DNA of 64,000 nt, from contig CAJUTE010000008.1 in the NCBI GenBank assembly GCA_910589555.1, positions 1-64,000 of the forward strand, given 5' to 3'. Both the position numbers and the translations under genes were made by a program. Positions 25,758 through 33,440 of the stretch are shown here, piece by piece (within the stretch, counting starts at the first letter, position 1; each line of letters begins with the position of its first letter). Source of the stretch: an uncultured Muribaculum sp. GTDB taxonomy: Bacteria; Bacteroidota; Bacteroidia; Bacteroidales; Muribaculaceae. The notes under the pieces are model-generated. The model did not search any database and was not told where the DNA came from. It saw nothing but the letters and a program-made list of their open reading frames with translations.

Positions 25758-26558
25758 TTATTTAGGGCGTTTGTTCAGGTACAGATAGGAGTGGACGCAT
25801 CCCACAAATACAGCGCCTCCTATGATATTGCCTAATGTCGCCGGAATGAGATTGCGCCATACCATTTCCCATGTCGAGATGTCGGCGCCTTCGAGTATGC
25901 CGCAGGGGATGAAGAACATATTGGCTATTGAATGCTCGTAGCCCAGGGCGACGAACGCCATCACCGGAAACCAGCATCCAAACATCTTTGCCCCGCTGCT
26001 TTTTGCCGACATTGCGAGCCATATAGCGAGGCACACACACCAGTTGGCGCCTATCCCTTTGAGCAACACTGTCGCCCAGGGCATCGACACCTTGGCATTG
26101 GCGATGTTGATTATAGCCGAGTGGTATGGCTCAGGAGCTGTAAGTCCGGTGAGATATACCATGAAATACACGAAAAGCAATGCTCCCATGAAGTTGCCTA
26201 TCCACACTAATGTCCAGTTGACAAGAACATCGGCGATAGAACACTTGCGTGTCAACAACGGGGGCATCAACAAGGCATTGTTGCCGGTGAAGAGCTCGGC
26301 GCCAAGCACCACCACGAGAATCAACCCGATGGGGAACGCAGCTCCGCTCAATAATTTTTGGAGCCCAGGGTTGCCTGCTGTTATTTCAGGAAATCCGTAG
26401 CCTAAAGTGAGCGATAATATGCCGCCGAAAGCGATATATATGCCGGCAAGCACGGTCAGTAGGATGAACCGGTTGAAACTTGCTGACCGCAGCTTCACCT
26501 TGTTGGTTCCGGCATTCAGGGCATTTTCAATTACTTCTGTCGGAGTTTTTGTAGCCAT
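25758..26558 (-). CDS. Formate/nitrite transporter-family channel
   Basis: A 266-aa membrane protein with six helices and the FNT pattern (FGGILSLTLGY near residue 45, LLSGAAFPIGLILVVVLGAELFTGNNAL, LVNWTLVWIGNFMGALL, GIGANWCVCLAIWLAMS, GYEHSIANMFF and GNIIGGAVFVG). It forms a pentameric channel for formate, nitrite or related anions. It lies 4 bp after the argF' gene. The N-terminal ~20 residues are soluble. Formate release by fermentation is the likely role in an anaerobic gut species, but the substrate is inferred. Confidence 0.92.
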   Translation of the reverse strand: MATKTPTEVIENALNAGTNKVKLRSASFNRFILLTVLAGIYIAFGGILSLTLGYGFPEITAGNPGLQKLLSGAAFPIGLILVVVLGAELFTGNNALLMPPLLTRKCSIADVLVNWTLVWIGNFMGALLFVYFMVYLTGLTAPEPYHSAIINIANAKVSMPWATVLLKGIGANWCVCLAIWLAMSAKSSGAKMFGCWFPVMAFVALGYEHSIANMFFIPCGILEGADISTWEMVWRNLIPATLGNIIGGAVFVGCVHSYLYLNKRPK

Positions 26559-26562
26559 ACTG

Positions 26563-27519
26563 TTATTTCAATGATTCAAGCAGGCGCTTTAGCACAACTT
26601 GCGCTGAGATTTCTCGGTTTGCTGCTTCGGGGATGACAAGCGAACGCGGACCCTCGATCACATCGTCGCTCACAATCATGTTGCGTCTCACCGGAAGGCA
26701 ATGCATGAAATAGGCGTTGTTGGTAAGTGCCATTTTTTCTGCTGTCACAGTCCAGGAGCGGTCGGTGGAGATGACTTTTCCGTAGTTGGGGTCGGCAAAT
26801 GCGCTCCAGTTTTTGGCATATACGAAGTCGGCGCCTTCAAGCGCTTTGTCCTGGTCATATTCCACACGGGCGTTGCCTACGAATTCAGGCGCGAGCTCAT
26901 AGCCGTGGGGATGCGTTATGACGAAATCGTAATCGGTGGCGTTCATCCATTCGGCAAATGAGTTGGGGACTGCCTGCGGAAGCGATTTGGGATGAGGCGC
27001 CCAGGTCATGACCACTTTCGGACGCTCTACGGTCTTGTATTCTTCGATTGTGATGAGGTCGGCGAAAGATTGCAGCGGGTGGCGTGTCGCCGCTTCCATC
27101 GAGAATACCGGACGTCCGGAATACTTGATAAACTGGTTGATGATTTTCTCTTCGTAGTCATCGGTCTTGGATTGGAACTGAGCGAATGACCTCACGCCGA
27201 TAATGTCGCAATAGCAACCCATCACCGGTATGGCTTCAAGCAGATGTTCGGGCTTGTCGCCGTCCATTATCACTCCGCGCTCGGTTTCGAGTTTCCATGC
27301 GCCTTGATTGACGTCAAGCACCATGACATTCATGCCAAGGTTCATTGCCGCCTTCTGAGTGCTCAGTCGTGTGCGCAACGATGAGTTGAAGAAAATCATC
27401 AGCAGTGTCTTGTTTTCTCCAAGATGTTTGTAACCGAATTTGTTGGCTTTGACTTCCAAAGCCTCTTTTACGGCGGCATTAAGGTCGCCGATATCCTTTA
27501 CGTTAGTGAAATTTTTCAT
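26563..27519 (-). CDS. argF': N-succinylornithine carbamoyltransferase
   Basis: A 318-aa transcarbamylase with the carbamoyl-phosphate motif FFNSSLRTRLSTQ (about 43-55), the ornithine-side motif ATRHPLQSFADL (about 144-155), and HCLPVRRNM near the end. Residue 90 is Pro (DKPEHLLEAIP). In the two studied enzymes of this class, Pro at that position marks succinylornithine and Glu marks acetylornithine as substrate, so the Bacteroides-type succinyl route of arginine synthesis is the better call. It is the first gene of a probable operon and starts next to the divergent flippase. Confidence 0.93.
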   Translation of the reverse strand: MKNFTNVKDIGDLNAAVKEALEVKANKFGYKHLGENKTLLMIFFNSSLRTRLSTQKAAMNLGMNVMVLDVNQGAWKLETERGVIMDGDKPEHLLEAIPVMGCYCDIIGVRSFAQFQSKTDDYEEKIINQFIKYSGRPVFSMEAATRHPLQSFADLITIEEYKTVERPKVVMTWAPHPKSLPQAVPNSFAEWMNATDYDFVITHPHGYELAPEFVGNARVEYDQDKALEGADFVYAKNWSAFADPNYGKVISTDRSWTVTAEKMALTNNAYFMHCLPVRRNMIVSDDVIEGPRSLVIPEAANREISAQVVLKRLLESLK

Positions 27520-27612
27520 CGTGTTTTCAAAATATTGTGCAAGTTACTCAATAATTTCGAGATAGACATATTTTTGAGGGCGGATTGTGGGCATAATGCT
27601 GACAAATTTTAT

Positions 27613-27620
27613 TAATTTTG
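27613..27620 (+). promoter_or_regulatory. Promoter -7 box for the flippase gene
   Basis: TAATTTTG matches TAnnTTTG and lies 32 nt upstream of the ATG at 27652. A -33 match is only partial. Confidence 0.55.
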
Positions 27621-27651
27621 TTCGGTAAACCTACAATTTGAACAGATCGTA

Positions 27652-29073
27652 ATGGTAAAATCTCTTGGGCGTAAGGCTATTTCCGGCACACTGTGGACCA
27701 CTGCCGACCGTCTTGTGTCGATGGTGCTGCAATTTGCGGTCAACCTCGTGTTGGCGTGGGTTCTCTTGCCTGATGATTACGGCGTTGTCGGGGTGCTGGT
27801 GATATTCATCGCCGTCAGCAACACATTGATAGACGGAGGGTTTGCCTCGGCGCTTATCCAACATAAAAACCCTACACAGGAGGACTATTCCACTATATTC
27901 TTTTGGAATACAGGATTTTCGCTGTTTTGTTATCTGGTGCTGTTCTTTATCTCGCCATTGGTCGCCGGGTTTTTCGGCATGCCCATGCTTAAGGATGTGC
28001 TCCGGGTGATGGGGCTGAGTGTCGTGGCGAGCGCATTGGGGCAGGTTCAGATTGTGAGGCTTAAGAGAAATCTTGAATTCGGGACAATCGCCATTGTCAA
28101 TCTCACGAGCTACATTGTTTCGGCGGCGATAGGGGTTTATATGGCATACAACGGATTCTCTTATTGGAGTCTGGTGGCAATGACGGTGGTCAATCAGGTG
28201 ATGATGACCCTCTTGTATTGGCTTTTGGCGAAGTGGCGTCCGTCGGCGGTGTTTTCGGTTAAATCGTTTAAGCAACTGTTCAGTTATGCCGGATATCTGC
28301 TTGCCGCAGGATTTCTGCAAGAAACGTGCAAACATTTGCAAGGGGTGATTATAGGAAAGCGCTTTTCCGAGACGCAATTAGGACTATATACCCAGGCATC
28401 AAAATTGGATCAGGTCACCTCCTATGCCGTGCCGCAGGCTCTTGTGCAAGTGCTGTTTCCTCTCTTTTCCAATCTGCAGGATGAGCGTGAAAGATTCCAG
28501 GAGATGATGGAGATGGGGATAAGGGTGATTTCGGCAATTGTATTTCCGATGCTGCTCATTCTCATAATAGTTGCCGATCCGCTCGTGCTGGCGCTTTACC
28601 ATGAGGCGTGGACTCCGTGCGTGCCTTATTTCCGCATTTTGTGTGTGGGCGGCGTGTTCGTGTGCTTGCAGAATGTCAATTTTTATGCTGTTGCGGCGTG
28701 TGGCTACAGCAAGACTCTTTTCAACTGGAGTTTCTACAAGTGGGGAATGCTCGTGGTGCTTCTGCTCATAGGAATGTTTTTCGGTATGCAGGGGTTGATG
28801 TGGTCGATAGTGCTCAGCAACATCAACATTTATTTGGTCAATGCCGTTCTTGCCCGCAAGTATGTGGGCTTTGCGTTGTCGCGACAGTTGCGTGCGTTGC
28901 TTCCTCCGTTGCTTGCCGGTGCTGTCCCCGCTCTCTTGGTCTATTTCCTGGATTGGCATTGGCTGTTGGAGGCTGTGGTTTATGCGGTTGTTTATGTGGC
29001 GATCGTGTTCTGCTCCGGCATGAAGGTAGTCAAGGACTTTAAGTTCATAATATCAAGGTTCTTGAAAAAATAA
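27652..29073 (+). CDS. Wzx-like polysaccharide flippase
   Basis: A 473-aa membrane protein with about 14 helices, beginning MVKSLGRKAISGTLWTTADRLVSMVLQFAVNLVLAWVLLP, the standard start of the WzxC group of oligosaccharide flippases. These move undecaprenyl-linked repeat units across the inner membrane. It converges with the rfb operon, and a 9-nt repeat separates their 3' ends. No glycosyltransferase or polymerase is in view, so the glycan it serves is unknown. It could export an O-antigen, capsule or S-layer sugar. Confidence 0.88.
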   Translation: MVKSLGRKAISGTLWTTADRLVSMVLQFAVNLVLAWVLLPDDYGVVGVLVIFIAVSNTLIDGGFASALIQHKNPTQEDYSTIFFWNTGFSLFCYLVLFFISPLVAGFFGMPMLKDVLRVMGLSVVASALGQVQIVRLKRNLEFGTIAIVNLTSYIVSAAIGVYMAYNGFSYWSLVAMTVVNQVMMTLLYWLLAKWRPSAVFSVKSFKQLFSYAGYLLAAGFLQETCKHLQGVIIGKRFSETQLGLYTQASKLDQVTSYAVPQALVQVLFPLFSNLQDERERFQEMMEMGIRVISAIVFPMLLILIIVADPLVLALYHEAWTPCVPYFRILCVGGVFVCLQNVNFYAVAACGYSKTLFNWSFYKWGMLVVLLLIGMFFGMQGLMWSIVLSNINIYLVNAVLARKYVGFALSRQLRALLPPLLAGAVPALLVYFLDWHWLLEAVVYAVVYVAIVFCSGMKVVKDFKFIISRFLKK

Positions 29074-29074
29074 C

Positions 29075-29134
29075 GACCCTAATGATTTTAAAGTCATTAA
29101 GGTCGCTAAAGACGTTAAAGTCATTAAGGTCGAG
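29075..29134. repeat. Degenerate 9-nt intergenic tandem repeat, copy 3
   Basis: GACCCTAAT (29075-29083), GATTTTAAA, GTCATTAAG, GTCGCTAAA, GACGTTAAA and GTCATTAAG follow without gap. The block sits between the convergent ends of the flippase and rfbB genes. Confidence 0.85.
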
Positions 29135-29142
29135 ACTATTCT

Positions 29143-30282
29143 TTATCGGTTGGAGTACATATCGTCGTAGTACTGTTGATATGCTCCTGAGGTGATGTGG
29201 TCCATCCATTCCTGATTGTCGAGATACCAGCGTACTGTCTTTTCGATGCCCTCCTCAAATTGTAGTGAAGGCTCCCAGCCGAGTTCACGTTGAAGTTTGC
29301 GTGAGTCGATGGCGTATCGCATATCGTGGCCGAGACGGTCGGTTACGTAGGTTATGAGTTTTTCGCTGTGTCCTTCGGGGTTTCCGAGCAGACGGTCGAC
29401 AGTCTTTATTATGACCTTGATGAGGTCGATGTTCTTCCATTCGTTGAACCCGCCGATATTATAGGTTTCGGCTACTTTTCCCTTGTGGAAAATCAGGTCG
29501 ATGGCACGTGCGTGATCCTCTACAAAGAGCCAGTCGCGCACATTTTCACCTTTTCCGTACACCGGCAGCGGCTTTCCGTGGCGGATGTTGTTGATGAACA
29601 GCGGTATGAGCTTTTCGGGGAACTGGTAGGGACCGTAGTTGTTGGAGCAGTTGGTCACGAGCGTAGGCATTCCGTAGGTGTCGTGGTAAGCTCTTACAAA
29701 GTGATCGGAAGATGCCTTTGACGCTGAATACGGGCTGTGGGGATTGTATTTTGTGGTTTCGAGGAAGAATTCGGTTCCGAAAGCCAGATGGTGCTGTGAA
29801 GAGGATGCTGTGGTGGTGAAGGGCGATTCCACACCTTCGGGATTGGTAAGCTCCAATGCTCCATAAACTTCATCGGTAGAGATGTGGTAGAAAAGTTTAC
29901 CCTCATACTTTTCGGGAAGAGTGTCCCAGTATTCTTTTGCAGCCTGAAGGAGAGCGAGTGTGCCCATCACATTGGTGCGTGCGAAAGTGAACGGGTCCTT
30001 GATCGAGCGATCCACGTGGCTCTCAGCGGCGAGATGTATGATTCCGTCGATTTTGTTGTCCTTGATGATGCGGCGCATTTCATCAAGATCGGCGATATCA
30101 GCTTTCACAAATGTATAGTTGGGGCGATCCTCGATATCCTTAAGGTTGGCGAGGTTGCCGGCGTATGTGAGTTTATCGAGATTGAAGATATGGTAGTCGG
30201 GATATTTATTCACAAACAGTCTTACTACATGGCTGCCGATGAATCCGGCTCCTCCGGTGATTAAAATATTCTTATGATTCAT
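29143..30282 (-). CDS. rfbB: dTDP-glucose 4,6-dehydratase
   Basis: A 379-aa SDR enzyme with the Rossmann start ITGGAGFIGSHVVRLF, a substrate site HVDRSI and the catalytic YSASKASSD (YxxxK). It turns dTDP-glucose into dTDP-4-keto-6-deoxyglucose. It closes the rfbA-rfbC-rfbD-rfbB operon for dTDP-L-rhamnose, 25 bp after rfbD. The insert before the YxxxK motif (HHLAFGTEFFLETTKYNP) is seen in Bacteroidales forms. Confidence 0.96.
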   Translation of the reverse strand: MNHKNILITGGAGFIGSHVVRLFVNKYPDYHIFNLDKLTYAGNLANLKDIEDRPNYTFVKADIADLDEMRRIIKDNKIDGIIHLAAESHVDRSIKDPFTFARTNVMGTLALLQAAKEYWDTLPEKYEGKLFYHISTDEVYGALELTNPEGVESPFTTTASSSQHHLAFGTEFFLETTKYNPHSPYSASKASSDHFVRAYHDTYGMPTLVTNCSNNYGPYQFPEKLIPLFINNIRHGKPLPVYGKGENVRDWLFVEDHARAIDLIFHKGKVAETYNIGGFNEWKNIDLIKVIIKTVDRLLGNPEGHSEKLITYVTDRLGHDMRYAIDSRKLQRELGWEPSLQFEEGIEKTVRWYLDNQEWMDHITSGAYQQYYDDMYSNR

Positions 30283-30307
30283 GTTGATTGTTATTTCTGG
30301 TGGGTTA

Positions 30308-31177
30308 TCAGGCTTCGTCTTTCAGATTGGCGATGCATTTATTCAGCGAGTCGGTCCAGTAGGGCACCTTGATGCCGAATTGCGTCTTGACCTTGGTCTT
30401 GTCGAGAACGCTGTAGGACGGACGGGTTACTTTTGACGGGAACTCGTCGGAGTGGCAGGGTTGGATGTCACAGCTGTTGTTGCCGGCGATTTCGGCGATC
30501 ATTTTGGTGAAGTCAAACCACGAGCACACACCTTCGTTAGAGTAGTGGTATATGCCTTCGTTGCCATCCATTTTGCGGTTTTCAACGATATGGAATATGG
30601 CATCGGCGAGGTCCTGCGCGTAAGTGGGTGAGCCTACCTGGTCAAACACCACTTTCAGTTCAGGTTTGGTGGAGGTAAGGTTCAACATGGTCTTGACGAA
30701 ATTTTTGCCATATTCGCTGTACAGCCATGCTGTTCTGAAGATAAGCGCCTTGCATCCGGCATCGGCTACGGCTTGTTCGCCGTGCAGTTTGGTGACGCCG
30801 TAAACACCGATGGGATTTACCGGATGGTTCTCCGATAGCGGTGTGTTGACAACATCTCCTCCAAACACATAGTCGGTGGAGACGTGAATGAGAGTGGCAT
30901 CGGCATTCTTGGCGGCATTTGCGAGATTGCGCACGGCTCCGGCATTAAGGAGTTCTGCGAATTCCGCATCATCCTCCGCCTTGTCGACGTTGGTATAAGC
31001 GGCGCAGTTCACGATGACGTTTATGTTGTTGTCTTCGACCATGCGTGTCACCGCATCGGCATTTGTTATGTCAAGTTCGGCTACATCGGTGAAGATGTAG
31101 TTGTCGTTGGAGTTCTTGGCTGCGTTTCTAAGGCAGTTGCCCAACTGTCCGTTGGCGCCTGTTACAAGTATGTTCAT
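30308..31177 (-). CDS. rfbD: dTDP-4-dehydrorhamnose reductase
   Basis: A 289-aa SDR enzyme with GANGQLGN at the start, the CAAYTNVDKAEDD and STDYVFGG motifs, and YGVTKLHGE (YxxxK). It reduces dTDP-4-keto-L-rhamnose in the last step of dTDP-L-rhamnose synthesis. The frame also opens at 31195, overlapping the rfbC stop, but the ATG at 31177 gives the conserved MNILVTGANG start. It is the third gene of the operon. Confidence 0.95.
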   Translation of the reverse strand: MNILVTGANGQLGNCLRNAAKNSNDNYIFTDVAELDITNADAVTRMVEDNNINVIVNCAAYTNVDKAEDDAEFAELLNAGAVRNLANAAKNADATLIHVSTDYVFGGDVVNTPLSENHPVNPIGVYGVTKLHGEQAVADAGCKALIFRTAWLYSEYGKNFVKTMLNLTSTKPELKVVFDQVGSPTYAQDLADAIFHIVENRKMDGNEGIYHYSNEGVCSWFDFTKMIAEIAGNNSCDIQPCHSDEFPSKVTRPSYSVLDKTKVKTQFGIKVPYWTDSLNKCIANLKDEA

Positions 31178-31187
31178 AGATAAACTG

Positions 31188-31760
31188 TTATTCATAGAGG
31201 TCTACATTGATGTCGAAGGGAGTGTCGAAATCCTTGAGCAGGGGATGCTTTGTGTCCTTTTCGCTCAGAATAGCCTCTTCGGCGTTTATCATCCAGTCGA
31301 TGCCGAGTGAATCGTCGGCGATTGAGATGCCTCCGTCAGCCTCTGGATGGTAGTAATTGTCACATTTGTATTGGAATACCGCAACGTCAGACAGCACTGC
31401 AAATCCGTGGGCGAATCCACGGGGGACGAAAAATTGGCGATGATTATCCTCACTCAGTTCCACGGCAACGTGTTTGCCGAATGTGGGCGAGCCTTTGCGG
31501 ATATCCACGGCAACATCAAGGACTCTTCCTTTCACGCAGCGCACGAGCTTGGACTGAGTGAAGGGAGGGCGTTGGAAGTGCAGTCCGCGCATCACGCCGC
31601 GTGTCGACATCGATTCATTGTCCTGCACGAAGTCAACCGGTCTTACTTTTTCGTCAAATTCCTTTTTGGAATAGCTTTCAAAGAAATATCCTCTGGCGTC
31701 GTTGAATATACGAGGTTCGATAATTACAACGCCATCGATATCAGTCTTTATAACATTCAT
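31188..31760 (-). CDS. rfbC: dTDP-4-dehydrorhamnose 3,5-epimerase
   Basis: A 190-aa cupin enzyme beginning MNVIKTDIDGVVIIEPRIFNDARGYF. The active site His and Lys lie in RGLHFQRPPFTQSKLVRC. It epimerises C3 and C5 of dTDP-4-keto-6-deoxyglucose. It sits 26 bp after rfbA. Confidence 0.96.
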   Translation of the reverse strand: MNVIKTDIDGVVIIEPRIFNDARGYFFESYSKKEFDEKVRPVDFVQDNESMSTRGVMRGLHFQRPPFTQSKLVRCVKGRVLDVAVDIRKGSPTFGKHVAVELSEDNHRQFFVPRGFAHGFAVLSDVAVFQYKCDNYYHPEADGGISIADDSLGIDWMINAEEAILSEKDTKHPLLKDFDTPFDINVDLYE

Positions 31761-31786
31761 AAACGGGTTTTATTTCTTTATGTGCT

Positions 31787-32692
31787 TTAGTCGAGATTCT
31801 TTTCTCCTGTGCGTTCAACTTCTTCCACCACTTTCAGCAGATATTGACCGTACTGGTTCTTTAACATAGGTTTAGCGAGCTCTTTCATCTTGTCGCTGTC
31901 AATCCATCCCTGACGGAATGCGATTCCTTCAAGACAAGCTATTTTGAGTCCCTGGCGTTTTTCGAGTACCTCTACATATATCGAGGCATCGGCAAGTGAG
32001 TCATGGGTTCCGGTGTCAAGCCATGCAAAACCACGGGGGAGGGTTTGCACCTTCAGTTCGCCGTCTTTAAGGAACTCTTGATTCACGGTTGTGATTTCAA
32101 GCTCTCCGCGTGCCGACGGCTTTATGGAGTGTGCCACCTTTACCACTTTGTTGGGGTAGAAGTATAATCCTACCACCGCATAATTGCTTTTCGGGTGCTG
32201 CGGTTTTTCCTCTATCGACAGGCAGTTACCGTTTTTGTCAAATTCAGCAACTCCGTATCGTTCAGGATCATCGACCCAATATCCGAATACGGTGGCCTTT
32301 GAATCATTTTCGGCAGTAGCCACAGCATCTTTCAATATGTTGGAAAATCCGGCTCCATGGAAAATATTGTCACCCAAAACGAGGCACACTGAATCATCTC
32401 CGATGAAATCTTTGCCGATGATAAACGCCTGTGCAAGACCGTCGGGAGAGGGCTGCTCAGCATACTGTAAGTTGATTCCATAGTCCGATCCGTCGCCAAG
32501 CAGACGCTTGAACCCGGGCAGATCCTGAGGCGTGGAGATTATAAGGATATCCCTGATGCCCGCAAGCATGAGCGCGGATATGGGATAATACACCATGGGC
32601 TTGTCAAAAATGGGCAGCAACTGCTTGCTTACGCCTTTTGTGATAGGATAGAGCCTTGTGCCTGAACCTCCTGCCAATACGATTCCTTTCAT
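31787..32692 (-). CDS. rfbA: Glucose-1-phosphate thymidylyltransferase
   Basis: A 301-aa nucleotidyltransferase with the signature LAGGSGTRLYPIT, VSKQLLPIFDKPMVYYPIS and LGDNIFHG. It activates glucose-1-phosphate with dTTP, the first step of dTDP-rhamnose synthesis. It is the first gene of the four-gene operon and has its own promoter 56 nt upstream. Confidence 0.97.
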   Translation of the reverse strand: MKGIVLAGGSGTRLYPITKGVSKQLLPIFDKPMVYYPISALMLAGIRDILIISTPQDLPGFKRLLGDGSDYGINLQYAEQPSPDGLAQAFIIGKDFIGDDSVCLVLGDNIFHGAGFSNILKDAVATAENDSKATVFGYWVDDPERYGVAEFDKNGNCLSIEEKPQHPKSNYAVVGLYFYPNKVVKVAHSIKPSARGELEITTVNQEFLKDGELKVQTLPRGFAWLDTGTHDSLADASIYVEVLEKRQGLKIACLEGIAFRQGWIDSDKMKELAKPMLKNQYGQYLLKVVEEVERTGEKNLD

Positions 32693-32747
32693 AATACTTG
32701 AATGATAAATACTCTTAAGAGTGATTTTAGCTAAAATATATTTTCTG

Positions 32748-32779
32748 CAAAAGTAGCAATAAAACTCTGAAAATGCAAC
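32748..32779 (-). promoter_or_regulatory. Promoter of rfbACDB
   Basis: On the - strand TACTTTTG at 32755-32748 matches TAnnTTTG, and GTTG at 32779-32776 lies 20 nt upstream in the -33 position. Confidence 0.75.
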
Positions 32780-32798
32780 TATTGCAAGGAAATAAGGG

Positions 32799-33353
32799 TT
32801 AAACGCCCTCTTGATCTTCCTCAGTGAGGAGGGCTATTTCGTCAAGGATGGAGTAGGCTATGGATTTTGTGAGGGGCTCGTCGCGCTCGAATTCACGCGA
32901 GGCGTAATCTTTGGCTTTTTCAATCGTGGCGGGCAAGAAGTAGAACAGCAGCCGCAGTGCGGTATATCGTTCCGGAGCTGATGTTGAAGTGATTAATCGC
33001 TCTACGAGCTGCAAGGCGTAAGGGGTGTGACGCAGCAGTTTCATGCACAGAATGTCGGCAGCCTCCTGCGACTTTGTCTCGCTAACCCAAATTTCGGCAT
33101 CCTCCATGCTCAGCCTGTCGGCAGGATAGATGACGGGAGCCAGGAGCTGGCATTCGCGCGAGTCAGCGTTAGCGCGAAGTTCTTCGGCGATTTCTACCGA
33201 TTGAGGAATCTCTTTGGCTATTTCCGTGATTTGCGGAAGATTCAGCCCGAATATCACGCGGTAAGGTGATCCGGCGCTGCGGAGGGTGTCGGCGACTATG
33301 CCGTTGCGCATGGCATACAGGCGTTTCTTTATTTCCGGTATGGTTTCAATCAT
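32799..33353 (-). CDS. AlkD-like HEAT-repeat DNA repair protein
   Basis: A 184-aa all-helical protein with the DNA_alkylation (AlkD) repeat pattern, such as RECQLLAPVIYP, WVSETKSQEAADILCMKLLRHTPYA, and AYSILDEIALL. The family binds damaged DNA, and AlkD itself removes alkylated bases. The catalytic Trp-Trp-Asp set of AlkD is not clearly seen and the protein is shorter than AlkD (about 230 aa), so it could be a related non-enzymatic member. It is a single gene with its own hairpin on the far side. Confidence 0.65.
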   Translation of the reverse strand: MIETIPEIKKRLYAMRNGIVADTLRSAGSPYRVIFGLNLPQITEIAKEIPQSVEIAEELRANADSRECQLLAPVIYPADRLSMEDAEIWVSETKSQEAADILCMKLLRHTPYALQLVERLITSTSAPERYTALRLLFYFLPATIEKAKDYASREFERDEPLTKSIAYSILDEIALLTEEDQEGV

Positions 33354-33375
33354 GACTTATCAGCTTAAGAATAGG

Positions 33376-33403
33376 AAAGGACGCACGATGCCGTGCGTCC
33401 TTT
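33376..33403 (-). terminator. Terminator of the leucine-rich protein gene
   Basis: A 12-bp perfect stem (arm AAAGGACGCACG) with an ATGC loop lies 38 bp after the stop codon. The T-rich run on the - strand (CTATTCTT) is modest. It also separates the AlkD-like gene. Confidence 0.8.
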
Positions 33404-33440
33404 CTGTTGTATTTGTTGTTTCAGTGAGTTGACACACTGA

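Noticed and set aside
32693..32798. Small gene between rfbA and the AlkD-like gene
   Set aside because: Only the rfbA promoter and AT-rich bases are visible.
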